NCBI GenBank assembly: GCA_035629025.1
Contig: DASPIU010000023.1
Span: 67,297-131,296, forward strand
Direction of reading: 5' to 3'
Length of the DNA stretch: 64,000 nucleotides
From: Stenotrophomonas_A sp035629025
GTDB lineage: Bacteria > Pseudomonadota > Gammaproteobacteria > Xanthomonadales > Xanthomonadaceae
Shown here: one piece after another, positions 1-8,036 of the stretch
Layout of the letters: every line of letters starts with the position of its first letter
Position numbering within the stretch: the stretch's first letter is position 1
Translations under genes and position numbers: made by a program
The notes under the pieces: generated by a model
Databases searched by the model: none
What the model was told of the DNA's origin: nothing
The model's input: the letters and a program-made list of their open reading frames with translations, nothing else

Positions 1-1253
1 AGGGTGACGCTGCCGTTGCCATCGCGGTGCTGCGACAGGCTGAAGTCGCGGCTGTTGCCGCCGATGCCGCTGCCATCCTGGCCGCTGCCAGTCCCGCTGG
101 AAATGCCGCCCAGGTTGCTGCTGCCCAGCGATCCACTGGAACCATCGCGGCCCTGCCCGGACTCGCTGTCCAGCGACATCTCGCTCGCACCCGGCGCCAG
201 CGACGCATTGTCACTGCCACGGCCACCGCCGCCAAACACTTCGGCCAGGCGATCGGCCAGCTCGCGTGCCTTGATGTATTTCAGTTCGTAGGAGAACAGC
301 CGCGGCGCACCGCCGGCACTGTCGATGCGGTCCAGCCACTGCTGGATCTGGTCGAGATAGCGCGCCTGCGGGGTGATCACCAGCACCGCGTTGGCGTTCT
401 CCAGCGGCATGAAGCGGAACATGCCGGCGCTCGGCGTGTTGCTTTTTTCGCCGAACACCTTTTCCAGATCACCGGCCACATCCTGGGCCTTGCCGGACTG
501 GATCGGAAACACGCCCACCGACATGCCCGACAGCCAGTCCACGTCGAAGATGTCCACCGTGCGCTGGAAGTTCTCCAGTTCGGCGCGGGTGCCGCCGAGG
601 GTGATCAGGTTGCGCGCCGGGTCGATGCCGACGATGGCGTTGGGCCGCGCATACGGCTCCAGCACCTTCTTCATTTCGCTGGCGGAGATGTAGCGCAGCG
701 GAATCACCCGCACCTCGAAGCCGCGCGCGCTGGACGCCGGCGCGGTGCTCGGCGCGACGGTGCCGGCCAGCGCCTGATCGGCCGGCACGATGTTGTAGCG
801 GCCGCCGCTGTAGACCATGCGCGCGTTGTTCCAGCCCAGCACCATTTCCAGCAGGTTGAGCGCCTGCGCCGGCGACACCGGCTTGGGCGTGGCCAGGGTC
901 ACGGTGCCCTGCACGCCCGGCGCGATGACGTAGTTCTGCCCGAGCATGTCGCCGAGGATCGCCTTGACCATGGCCTGCACCGACTCACCCTCGAAATTGA
1001 ACGTGGCCTCGCCAGTGGACGCACCGGCCAGCGCCGGCGCCGGGCGCGCGGCAGCCGCACGGTTGATGACCTCGCCGCTGCCGCGCCGGATCACCGGCTG
1101 CGGGCCGGCATCGGTGCCGGCGTCGTCGGTGTGCTGCGGCACGCTGCGCGGCGGCGGCTGCGCCGGAGCGCGGCGGATGTCCGGTGTCGGCGTGCTGGCG
1201 CAGCCGGCCAATAGGCCCAGCAGAAGGGAAACGAGGACAACGCGTGACGTCAT
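1..1253 (-). CDS. gspD: Type II secretion secretin GspD/XpsD (5' part only)
   Basis: This is the outer-membrane secretin through which folded exoproteins leave the periplasm. Only the first 417 codons lie in the window; the gene continues past base 1, so the C-terminal beta-barrel is not seen. The ATG at 1253 opens a lipoprotein signal with lipobox LLAGC (Cys18), as expected for a self-piloting xanthomonad secretin. The N0 domain starts near residue 75 and is followed by N-domain repeats. From about residue 345 there is a Gly/Ser/Asp-rich low-complexity insert, an unstructured linker seen in N-domain regions of other secretins. It is the last gene of the cluster seen here, 9 bp downstream of gspN. 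Identification is from position, lipobox and domain pattern. Confidence 0.93.
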   Translation of the reverse strand, partial: MTSRVVLVSLLLGLLAGCASTPTPDIRRAPAQPPPRSVPQHTDDAGTDAGPQPVIRRGSGEVINRAAAARPAPALAGASTGEATFNFEGESVQAMVKAILGDMLGQNYVIAPGVQGTVTLATPKPVSPAQALNLLEMVLGWNNARMVYSGGRYNIVPADQALAGTVAPSTAPASSARGFEVRVIPLRYISASEMKKVLEPYARPNAIVGIDPARNLITLGGTRAELENFQRTVDIFDVDWLSGMSVGVFPIQSGKAQDVAGDLEKVFGEKSNTPSAGMFRFMPLENANAVLVITPQARYLDQIQQWLDRIDSAGGAPRLFSYELKYIKARELADRLAEVFGGGGRGSDNASLAPGASEMSLDSESGQGRDGSSGSLGSSNLGGISSGTGSGQDGSGIGGNSRDFSLSQHRDGNGSVT

Positions 1254-1262
1254 GTCTGCACT

Positions 1263-2057
1263 CTACGGGGTCGGTCGCACGGCGCCATCGCCGTTGCGTT
1301 GTGGGTTCTGTTGCTGCTGCAGGGCGCGGCGGCGCGCCTCGATGCGTTCGCGGATGGCATTGAGCTGCGCTTCGCTGGGCGCCGGCGGCGCTGCATTGGT
1401 GGCGGGCGTCGCGGCAGGTGCAGGCGTCGGCGCGGCACTGGCGGTGGGTGTCGCCGGCCGCGGCGCAGGCGGTGCCGGCGCCGACGGCGGCACCGTCACG
1501 GCAACGGGCGCACCTGCCGGTGGCGGCGCTGCATTGGCGCCATTGCCACCACGCAGCACGGTGGGCGGTTCGCCACCGCGGCCGTCAAAGGTCTGCATGT
1601 CCAGCGTGCGCGCGCCGCCCGGGCCTTCGACCGTGGCGCTGCGCGCGCCCAGGCTCAGCAGGCGCCAGCCATCCACGGCATCGCCTTGCAGGCGCAGGCG
1701 CAACGAGCGGCCCTGGTCGGTGGTCAGCGTCGCCATCTGCAACTGCGGGGTCATCAAGACGCCGGTCAGGCGCAGGCCGGTGCTCTGCTCACCCTCGGTG
1801 CGGCCAATCACGAAGGGATGCGGGCGGCGGTCTTCGGCGAATACCGGGCGCTGCGCGATCACCGCGTAGTCGGACAACTCGCCCAGACGCGGCGGTGCCA
1901 GCGCGGGTATCGCCGGCAGTGGCCGCTCGCCCACCGCTGCGGCGATCGGCGGCAAGCGCCCGCCCATGCCCAGCCCGGCCAGCAGGCACAGCAGCAGCGC
2001 CCAGCCAGCGAAGACCGCCAGCCACCATGTGCGCAGGCCGATCGCGTCAGCGCGCAT
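1263..2057 (-). CDS. xpsN: Type II secretion protein XpsN (GspC-like inner-membrane linker)
   Basis: 264 aa. There is a short cytoplasmic N-terminus, one transmembrane helix (about residues 10-33), then a periplasmic domain of about 100 residues that resembles the HR/PilP-type domain of GspC, and a long Pro/Ala-rich tail ending in a charged helix. In Xanthomonas the protein in this position (XpsN) bridges the inner-membrane XpsL/XpsM pair and the secretin XpsD, the role GspC plays elsewhere; no separate gspC is visible in the cluster. The start overlaps the end of gspM by 11 bp, so translation is probably coupled. The GspC-like assignment of the periplasmic part is inference from pattern and gene order. 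Confidence 0.85.
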   Translation of the reverse strand: MRADAIGLRTWWLAVFAGWALLLCLLAGLGMGGRLPPIAAAVGERPLPAIPALAPPRLGELSDYAVIAQRPVFAEDRRPHPFVIGRTEGEQSTGLRLTGVLMTPQLQMATLTTDQGRSLRLRLQGDAVDGWRLLSLGARSATVEGPGGARTLDMQTFDGRGGEPPTVLRGGNGANAAPPPAGAPVAVTVPPSAPAPPAPRPATPTASAAPTPAPAATPATNAAPPAPSEAQLNAIRERIEARRRALQQQQNPQRNGDGAVRPTP

Positions 2058-2706
2058 CGCCCGCCTCCGTGGTCACCGCGCCCGGGCGCACGTAGCCGGA
2101 CAGGTCGAAGGTCACATCCAGGCCGTTGCCGCTGTCGCCCGGCGACGACGGCACGCGCTGCGCGAGCACGTTCAAGTTGTCGATGAACAATCCCGGCGCA
2201 CCGGATTCGAGCGAATGCAGCACGGTCGACAGTTCCAGCGTGCCGCAGCGCAGGCGCACCTGCACTGCGACGCGGGCAAAGCGCCCTTGCATGTCGGCCG
2301 GCAGGGTGGAGCGGTTGCTGATCGCGCAACTGCGATGGCCCGGGCTGGCCTGCGAGACGACCGTTTCCAGGCGCTGCACCAGCCCGGCCACGGCCAGCTC
2401 GGCCGACGCCTCGGGCAGGAAGCCCGAGCGCGCCGCCAACTGCGTGCGCGCACGTTGCAGCTGGCTGGCCACGCGCGGCGCTTCCTGCAACTCGGCGCGC
2501 ACGCGCTGGCTGCGCTCGGCCAGCGCCTGTACGCGCGCTTCGGTGGCGAGCAGCGGCTGGACGAAGAACGGATGCACGATCAGCAAGTACAGCAGCGCCA
2601 GCACGACGAGCAGCAGAACCAGGGCCCAGATGCGCTCGCGCCGGCTCGGCAGGGCGTTCACGGGGATGGCATCGATCGCGGACGTGCTCATTGCGGACGT
2701 GCTCAT
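2047..2706 (-). CDS. gspM: Type II secretion protein GspM/XpsM
   Basis: 219 aa from the first ATG at 2706, which overlaps the gspL stop; a second in-frame ATG lies at 2691 and either could be used. It has a single membrane helix (about residues 27-47, Leu/Val-rich), then a heptad-like helical stretch and a small periplasmic ferredoxin-like domain, the usual bitopic GspM layout. GspM stabilises GspL in the inner-membrane platform and contacts XpsN. It sits between gspL and xpsN with overlaps on both sides. The first ten residues contain a repeated MSTSA motif, which makes the exact start uncertain. Confidence 0.9.
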   Translation of the reverse strand: MSTSAMSTSAIDAIPVNALPSRRERIWALVLLLVVLALLYLLIVHPFFVQPLLATEARVQALAERSQRVRAELQEAPRVASQLQRARTQLAARSGFLPEASAELAVAGLVQRLETVVSQASPGHRSCAISNRSTLPADMQGRFARVAVQVRLRCGTLELSTVLHSLESGAPGLFIDNLNVLAQRVPSSPGDSGNGLDVTFDLSGYVRPGAVTTEAGDAR

Positions 2707-3845
2707 CGCGAGCCGCCCGGCGTCGGCGCCGGGGTGGCGGGCGCGGGATTCGGTGCGGCCGCATTCGCCAGGGTCGCGGTAATGGTGAAGCGGTCACGGC
2801 CTCGTCCGGCATCGCTCTGCAGCACGCCGGTCAGCGCGGGCTTGCGCCAGGTCGGCGCACCATCCAGCCGTTCGACCAGGGACGCGGCTTCATCGCTGAG
2901 GCCGATCAATTGCAGTTCGTTGCCTTCGATGGAGAATTTTTCCAGGTAGGTGCCGTCGGGCAGGCGCTGGCTCAGTTCCTTCCATACCTCGATCGCGGCC
3001 GGGCGCGCGGCGCGCTGCTGTTCAAAGAAGCCGACGCCGTCGATCAGCGCGACCAGCTCGGCACGCTGCGTGGCGACCTGCCGCGCACGCTGCGCCTCGG
3101 CGCGAACCTGCGCTTCCAGTGCATCGGCCGCACGGTTGCGGTTTTCCAGCAACCATTGCGAACCCAGCGCCAGGCAGGCAAGGCCCGCGGCAAACAGGGC
3201 CAGGTTCCAGCCGGCCATCGGGTCGCGCCGCGCATGGCGCTCGTTGGGCGGCAGCAGGTTGATGCGCAGCGGCATGCCCGCGGCATCGCGCACGTCCACA
3301 CCGGCCAGGGCTTCGCGCCAGGTGGCGGGCACTCCGCCAGCGCCTTCGACCACACGGCGCGGCACCACCACCAGCTCGGCGTCGATCTGCGCGTCGGCGC
3401 GCTCGCCGAGCAGGCGCGCATCGAACCAGACCTGGTCAGCGCTGAACGGGGTTTGCCGATCGATCTCGAAACGCGCCACGTCCTGCAGGCGCGCGGCGGC
3501 GCTGGCCGGCAGGCGCAAGGGACGGCGCAGCGCCAGCGCCGCCGGCAGCAGCCAGTGCCGCGGCAACGGACGCAGGCGCGGTGGCAGCAAAGTGTCCCAG
3601 TCGGCGGGGGGCACGCTGGCGGGCAGCGTGGCCAGCGGCTCGATGCCGTGCTCGCGCTGCCAGGCCACGGCAATCTCGTCACCCTCGCGCCACAGCAGCA
3701 GCCGCGCCGGTGAGAAACCCAGTCGCCACTGCCAGCGGACCGGCAGCCAGGCCAGCAGTGCACCCTGCCACCAACGCCAGAAGCCGCCCGCCCCCGGCGG
3801 AATCCGCAGGCCAACACGTTCGAGACTTTGCCGCCACGCGGTCAT
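2703..3845 (-). CDS. gspL: Type II secretion protein GspL/XpsL
   Basis: 380 aa. GspL recruits the ATPase GspE to the membrane. The N-terminal ~210 residues form the cytoplasmic actin-like domain, including a segment (about 122-145) equivalent to the region that binds GspE. One membrane helix follows at about 213-232, then a periplasmic domain. The motif INLLPPNER just before the helix resembles the PilN-like junction of this family. The start is set by an ATGA overlap with the gspK stop; an in-frame ATG eight codons upstream lies inside gspK and is less likely. Length and neighbours agree with XpsL. Confidence 0.9.
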   Translation of the reverse strand: MTAWRQSLERVGLRIPPGAGGFWRWWQGALLAWLPVRWQWRLGFSPARLLLWREGDEIAVAWQREHGIEPLATLPASVPPADWDTLLPPRLRPLPRHWLLPAALALRRPLRLPASAAARLQDVARFEIDRQTPFSADQVWFDARLLGERADAQIDAELVVVPRRVVEGAGGVPATWREALAGVDVRDAAGMPLRINLLPPNERHARRDPMAGWNLALFAAGLACLALGSQWLLENRNRAADALEAQVRAEAQRARQVATQRAELVALIDGVGFFEQQRAARPAAIEVWKELSQRLPDGTYLEKFSIEGNELQLIGLSDEAASLVERLDGAPTWRKPALTGVLQSDAGRGRDRFTITATLANAAAPNPAPATPAPTPGGSR

Positions 3846-4702
3846 TGCATTGCCGCTCCCTCTTCCCATTGCAACACGGTATAGGCCGAATCGCGGGAAG
3901 CCGGGGCACCGGCGCGCACTACCGCACGCAGCACCACCTCGCGTCCCTCGCCCAGGCGTGCCCGGCTCTCAATACTATAAGTGCCACTCGCCATTGCCGC
4001 TGCGGCCGGATCGCTCGCGACCGCACCGGGACCGGGCGCGGCCTGGCGCGACGCCATCCAGGTGGCTGCGTCCAGGCCCAGCGCTGTCAGCACCGGGGCC
4101 GGCGCAAAGGCCGGCAGCGGGTCGGCGCGCTGGGCATGGATCGTGACATTGGGCAGCAAACGGCGGTAGAGGTCGGCGTCGATGCCCTGCACCAGGCGCA
4201 GCTCGCCGAGGCTTTCAAACGGCGCGTCCTTGGCGCCATAGGCCAGTCCAGCCGAAGCGTAATCGGGGTCTTCGGCACCTGCAGGCGCCTGCAGGCTGTC
4301 GCGGTCGCGCCAGTCGACGATGGCGGCGGCCACGGCCTGGGCGCGCCCGGGCTCGGCATCCACCGCGCGCAGCAGAGCGGTGAGCAGCGCGGGACTGGCA
4401 TTATTGAGGTCGACCTTGCCGCCTTCGTCGGTGATGCGGACGGTCACGGGCACGGCATCGAAGTTCCACTCGTAAGCGCGGCCATCGGGCTTCCAGCGCG
4501 CTGCCGGCGGTCCGCGCAGACGCCACACCGCATATTCGAGCCCGGCACGCGCCACTGCCTGAGCGCGCGCGTTGCCGCGCAGCACGCTGTCCTGCCCGGC
4601 TTCCACCCGCGCAGTGAGCGCAAAGGCGCCGACCAGCGCTGTCAGCAGCGCGATCAACCACAGCACCAGCACCAGGGCCACGCCGCGCGCACGCCGGCTC
4701 AT
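3842..4702 (-). CDS. gspK: Type II secretion minor pseudopilin GspK
   Basis: 286 aa, the large minor pseudopilin that caps the pseudopilus with GspI and GspJ. The N-terminus has the prepilin peptidase site G|VALVL followed by a hydrophobic helix. It lacks Glu at position +5, the recognised hallmark of GspK among pseudopilins. The rest is the extended globular head with the helical insertion of the family. It starts in an ATGA overlap with the gspJ stop and ends in an ATGA overlap with gspL, so the minor pseudopilins are translationally coupled. No prepilin peptidase gene (gspO/pilD) is in the window. Confidence 0.92.
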   Translation of the reverse strand: MSRRARGVALVLVLWLIALLTALVGAFALTARVEAGQDSVLRGNARAQAVARAGLEYAVWRLRGPPAARWKPDGRAYEWNFDAVPVTVRITDEGGKVDLNNASPALLTALLRAVDAEPGRAQAVAAAIVDWRDRDSLQAPAGAEDPDYASAGLAYGAKDAPFESLGELRLVQGIDADLYRRLLPNVTIHAQRADPLPAFAPAPVLTALGLDAATWMASRQAAPGPGAVASDPAAAAMASGTYSIESRARLGEGREVVLRAVVRAGAPASRDSAYTVLQWEEGAAMQ

Positions 4703-5334
4703 AGCGACAACCGCCCGCGCGGCGCCTGCGGCAAGGCCACTAGCAACGGCGGCCAGGCACCGCGTGCGTCGCGCACTTCGATGCGCACGAAACCGGGCAG
4801 GCGATCGCTGTCCGGCCAGCTGTCCTGCCAGGGACCCAATTCGCCGCGCTGGGCGTCGATGCCGCGATAGGCAAAGCGCACTTCCCTCAGGCCATCGGCG
4901 AGCAGTTCCGGCGCCACCGCCTGCGCGGGCGCGAGCACCTCGCCTGCCTGCACCTGGGTCAGCTGCAATTGCAGCTGCTGCGCGGGCGCCTGCCCTGTCA
5001 CGCCAAGGTCGTGCAGATAGGGACCGCCCAGGCCGAGGTAATCAGGCACGTCGGCGACGAAGCGCAGGCGTTGTGCTTCGCCGATGAAACGCTGCGGCCG
5101 CTGGCTCTGCGCGTCGCGGCCCAACGCCACCGGCAGGGCCGCGGTCAGGCGCTGGCGCAGGAAGCCTTCGACGCTGCGCATGCGCTCGCTGCGCGTGGCC
5201 AGGGCTTCGCCGCGCTGGCTGATGGCGCCGGCCGAACGCAGCGTGGCAAAGGCCAGGGTCAGGCCGGCGGCCAGCAGCACGGTGGCAAGCAGCACTTCGA
5301 TCAGGGTGAAGCCGCCCGCCCGACGCGCGCTCAC
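4699..5334 (-). CDS. gspJ: Type II secretion minor pseudopilin GspJ
   Basis: 211 aa. The prepilin site G|FTLIE lies at residues 8-9 with the conserved Glu+5, followed by a hydrophobic helix and a beta-rich head. The length is typical for GspJ, which forms the tip complex with GspI and GspK. The start overlaps the gspI stop (ATGA) and the stop overlaps the gspK start. The assignment rests on the pseudopilin N-terminus, size and position. Confidence 0.92.
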   Translation of the reverse strand: MSARRAGGFTLIEVLLATVLLAAGLTLAFATLRSAGAISQRGEALATRSERMRSVEGFLRQRLTAALPVALGRDAQSQRPQRFIGEAQRLRFVADVPDYLGLGGPYLHDLGVTGQAPAQQLQLQLTQVQAGEVLAPAQAVAPELLADGLREVRFAYRGIDAQRGELGPWQDSWPDSDRLPGFVRIEVRDARGAWPPLLVALPQAPRGRLSL

Positions 5335-5750
5335 GGCGGCGCCCCTGCCAGTGCCGCCGGCACCAGGCGCAGGCTGCGCCAGTGCAGTTGCTCATTGGCA
5401 CCGGCGCCCCAGCGCACAACCAGTTCCAGTTCCAGCAACTGCGCATCGGCCGGCGCAACAGGCTGCGGCGAGGCCGGGGGCCTTGGATCGGTCCACGCTC
5501 GCAGGTCCAGCTGCCAGCGGTAGCGGCCCTGCTCGAACTGGCCTTCGCGATGCCCCGGCGCCAGCGGCGCTTCCATCTCCAACGCCGCCAGCAGCGACTG
5601 GGCGTGCAGAGTGGCGCGCGTGGCCGCATCGGCGGCGCGCACCTGGCGCACACCGCCAGACAAGGTTCCCAATAGCAAGGCCAGCGCCATCGCCAACAGG
5701 GCGAAGGCGACGATCACTTCGAGCAGTGTGTAGCCACGCTGGTGTTTCAT
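5331..5750 (-). CDS. gspI: Type II secretion minor pseudopilin GspI
   Basis: 139 aa. It has the prepilin cleavage motif G|YTLLE after a six-residue basic leader, Glu+5 and a hydrophobic helix to about residue 30. GspI nucleates the pseudopilus tip with GspJ and GspK. The start overlaps the gspH stop. The head domain is short, as usual for GspI. Confidence 0.92.
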   Translation of the reverse strand: MKHQRGYTLLEVIVAFALLAMALALLLGTLSGGVRQVRAADAATRATLHAQSLLAALEMEAPLAPGHREGQFEQGRYRWQLDLRAWTDPRPPASPQPVAPADAQLLELELVVRWGAGANEQLHWRSLRLVPAALAGAPP

Positions 5751-6238
5751 GGCGGCGCCTCGATACGCCCACTGCGCACCTCGCCGGTGATCCAGGCCAC
5801 ATCGATGCGCCAGTGCGCTTCACGCGCGGCCAGGTCGATACGGCCGCCGCTGGAGGCACCATCGGCAAAGAAGCGGATGGCACCCTGCCCCGGGCGCGGC
5901 TGCACTTCGCGTGCGCCGGTGAAGACCACACGCAGTTGCCGCGGCACTTCGCCGTGGTGGCCCAGGCTGCTGGACCAACGCCCGTTGCGTGGATCGATCT
6001 CGAACTGCTGCGGCACGCCGCTGGCGATTGCCCGCGTGCGCGTCTGCCGCAGCTCCGCGGCGATCTGCTTGCCGGCCGACCGCAGGCGCAGGCCGTCGAT
6101 GCCGCCACCGAGCACGCTGGCCGCAAGCACGCCGGCCACGGCAATCAGCGCGATCACCAGCAGCATCTCCAGCAAGCTGACGCCACGCATGCGTGCGCGG
6201 CATGGGGCCGCGCGCTTCAGCGTCGTGGCCAGAGCCAT
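5747..6238 (-). CDS. gspH: Type II secretion minor pseudopilin GspH
   Basis: 163 aa. It begins with an unusually long leader (about 20 residues) before the prepilin site G|VSLLE with Glu+5. A nearer ATG at codon 18 (MRGVSLLEM) would give a leader of more normal length, so the true start may be 6187. GspH joins the major pseudopilin to the GspIJK tip. The gene follows gspG by 6 bp and overlaps gspI. Confidence 0.9.
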   Translation of the reverse strand: MALATTLKRAAPCRARMRGVSLLEMLLVIALIAVAGVLAASVLGGGIDGLRLRSAGKQIAAELRQTRTRAIASGVPQQFEIDPRNGRWSSSLGHHGEVPRQLRVVFTGAREVQPRPGQGAIRFFADGASSGGRIDLAAREAHWRIDVAWITGEVRSGRIEAPP

Positions 6239-6244
6239 CGGCGC

Positions 6245-6676
6245 TTACTCGTAGACGATGTCCGCGTCATAGCTGCTGCCACCGGGCTCGCCGTCCTTGC
6301 CCGGGCTGACCAGGTCGAAGGGCCGGCCCTGGCCGGGCACGCGGTACTCGATGGGATGGCCCCACGGGTCGTTGAGCTCGGCCGGCTTGGCGTACGGACC
6401 CAACCAGCCGGCGGCGCCGCTGGGCTGGGTGACCAGGTCGTCGAGCTTGGCCGGCAGCTTGCCGGTATCGAGCTGGTAGTTCTCGACCTTGCCGGCCAGG
6501 GTCTGGATCTGCGAGCGGGCCAGGTTGGCCTTGCCGCGGTCGGCGCCGCCGAGCACGCGGCTGCCGACCAGGGTCAGCACCGCGCCAATCAGCACGATGA
6601 CGATGATGATTTCGAGCAGGCTCATGCCGGACTGGCGTTGCGGGGAAACAAGGGAAACGCGGCGGGAACGGGTCAT
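6245..6676 (-). CDS. gspG: Type II secretion major pseudopilin GspG
   Basis: 143 aa, the normal size for GspG, the subunit that polymerises into the pseudopilus. The prepilin site is G|MSLLE with Glu+5. The C-terminal third has the GspG signature with the aspartate-rich calcium-binding loop (SPGKDGEPGG near the end). The ATG at 6676 is preferred because AGGA lies about 8 bases upstream; an ATG 14 codons earlier has a Pro-rich extension untypical of a prepilin leader. There is a gap of about 75 bp to gspF, the second largest in the operon, which could allow separate expression of this abundant subunit. Confidence 0.94.
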   Translation of the reverse strand: MTRSRRVSLVSPQRQSGMSLLEIIIVIVLIGAVLTLVGSRVLGGADRGKANLARSQIQTLAGKVENYQLDTGKLPAKLDDLVTQPSGAAGWLGPYAKPAELNDPWGHPIEYRVPGQGRPFDLVSPGKDGEPGGSSYDADIVYE

Positions 6677-6751
6677 GCGGTTTTCCTGTGGCGGTTCAAC
6701 GGGAACAGGGGACAGCAATCAGGTGCTGCACTCACCGCGGGGGAGCGGCCC

Positions 6752-7969
6752 TCAACCAATCGCATTGGTCAAGTCATAGAGCGGCACCAGCACGGCAATG
6801 ATGACACCGCCGACCACCGAGGCCAGCAGCAGCGTCAGCACCGGCACGAGGGCGGCGAGCAGGCGGTCGATGGCCTGCGCCGATTCCTGCTCGAAAGTAT
6901 CGGCCACGCGCAGCAGCATGCTGTCCAGCGCGCCGGATTCCTCGCCCACCTGAATCATCTGCAGGGCCAGCCGGGGGAATTGCTTGCCGCGACCCAAAGC
7001 CTGGGCCAGCCCGTGGCCATTGCGCACTTCCTCGGTGGCGCGCTCGACTTCGGCCATCAGCACGCGGTTGTCGAGCACGCCACGGCCGATGCCCAGCGCC
7101 TGCAACAGCGGCACGCCATTGCGCAGCAAGGTGCCAAGCGTGCGGGCCAGGCGCGCGGTATCCAGCCGCGCAACCAGCCCGCCGATCAGACGCCGCCGCA
7201 GCAGCCAGCCATCCAAGGCCAGGCGGAACGCGGGATCGCGGCGCCGCCGTTCCAGCCACAACAGGGCCAGGCCCGGCACCACGACGAACACCAGCCACGC
7301 ATCGCGCACGAACAGGCCCACCGCCAGCACGCCGCGGGTGAACCACGGCAGCACCACGTCCAGGCTTTCGTACATCTGCGCGAATTGCGGCACCACGTAG
7401 CCGAGCAGGAACAACAACGCCAGGCCGACCACCAGCAGCAGAATGGCCGGATAGACCAGCGCATTGATCACGCGCCCGCGCAAGGCCTGATTGCGTTCGA
7501 GGAAATCGGCCAGGCGCTGCAGGGTTTCCTGCAGGCTGCCGCCCGCTTCGCCGGCGCGCACCATGTTGACGTACAGCCGCGAGAACACGCCATGCTGTCG
7601 CTCCAGCGCCGACGACAGCGGCGCGCCACCACGTACGGCATCGCGGATGGCAGTGAGCGTGCGGCGCTCGCGCGCGTCCTCCGGCAACTCCATCAGGATC
7701 GACAACGCGCGGTCCAGCGGCTGCCCGGCGCCGAGCAGGCTCGCCAGCTGATGGGTGAACTGCACAAGGCTGGGGCCCGCCAGCACGCGCTGCCGCCACA
7801 GTGCACGCAGACCGGGGCCGGCGTCATCGGCTTGCGCGGCACGCGCCTCCACCGGCAGGTGGCCCTGCTCCTGCAAGCGGGCGACGACTTCGGCCTCGCT
7901 GGCCGCCTCCATCTGCCCGTCGAGCATTTCGCCCTCGCCGGTGAGCGCCTTGTAGCGATACAAGGTCAT
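6752..7969 (-). CDS. gspF: Type II secretion platform protein GspF/XpsF
   Basis: 405 aa, the family's usual length. It is a polytopic inner-membrane protein with two T2SSF domains (about 70-190 and 270-395) and three membrane helices, and is thought to transmit GspE-driven movement to the pseudopilus. It starts MTLYRYKAL at 7969, the typical GspF N-terminus; longer upstream reading in the same frame runs into gspE and is not credible. The 67-bp spacer to gspE has no obvious promoter. Confidence 0.95.
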   Translation of the reverse strand: MTLYRYKALTGEGEMLDGQMEAASEAEVVARLQEQGHLPVEARAAQADDAGPGLRALWRQRVLAGPSLVQFTHQLASLLGAGQPLDRALSILMELPEDARERRTLTAIRDAVRGGAPLSSALERQHGVFSRLYVNMVRAGEAGGSLQETLQRLADFLERNQALRGRVINALVYPAILLLVVGLALLFLLGYVVPQFAQMYESLDVVLPWFTRGVLAVGLFVRDAWLVFVVVPGLALLWLERRRRDPAFRLALDGWLLRRRLIGGLVARLDTARLARTLGTLLRNGVPLLQALGIGRGVLDNRVLMAEVERATEEVRNGHGLAQALGRGKQFPRLALQMIQVGEESGALDSMLLRVADTFEQESAQAIDRLLAALVPVLTLLLASVVGGVIIAVLVPLYDLTNAIG

Positions 7970-8036
7970 GCGCCCACCACCACGAACCGTCGCGGCGCAC
8001 GCGGTGCTGGCAATCGACGGTACGGAGGGCGGCGCA

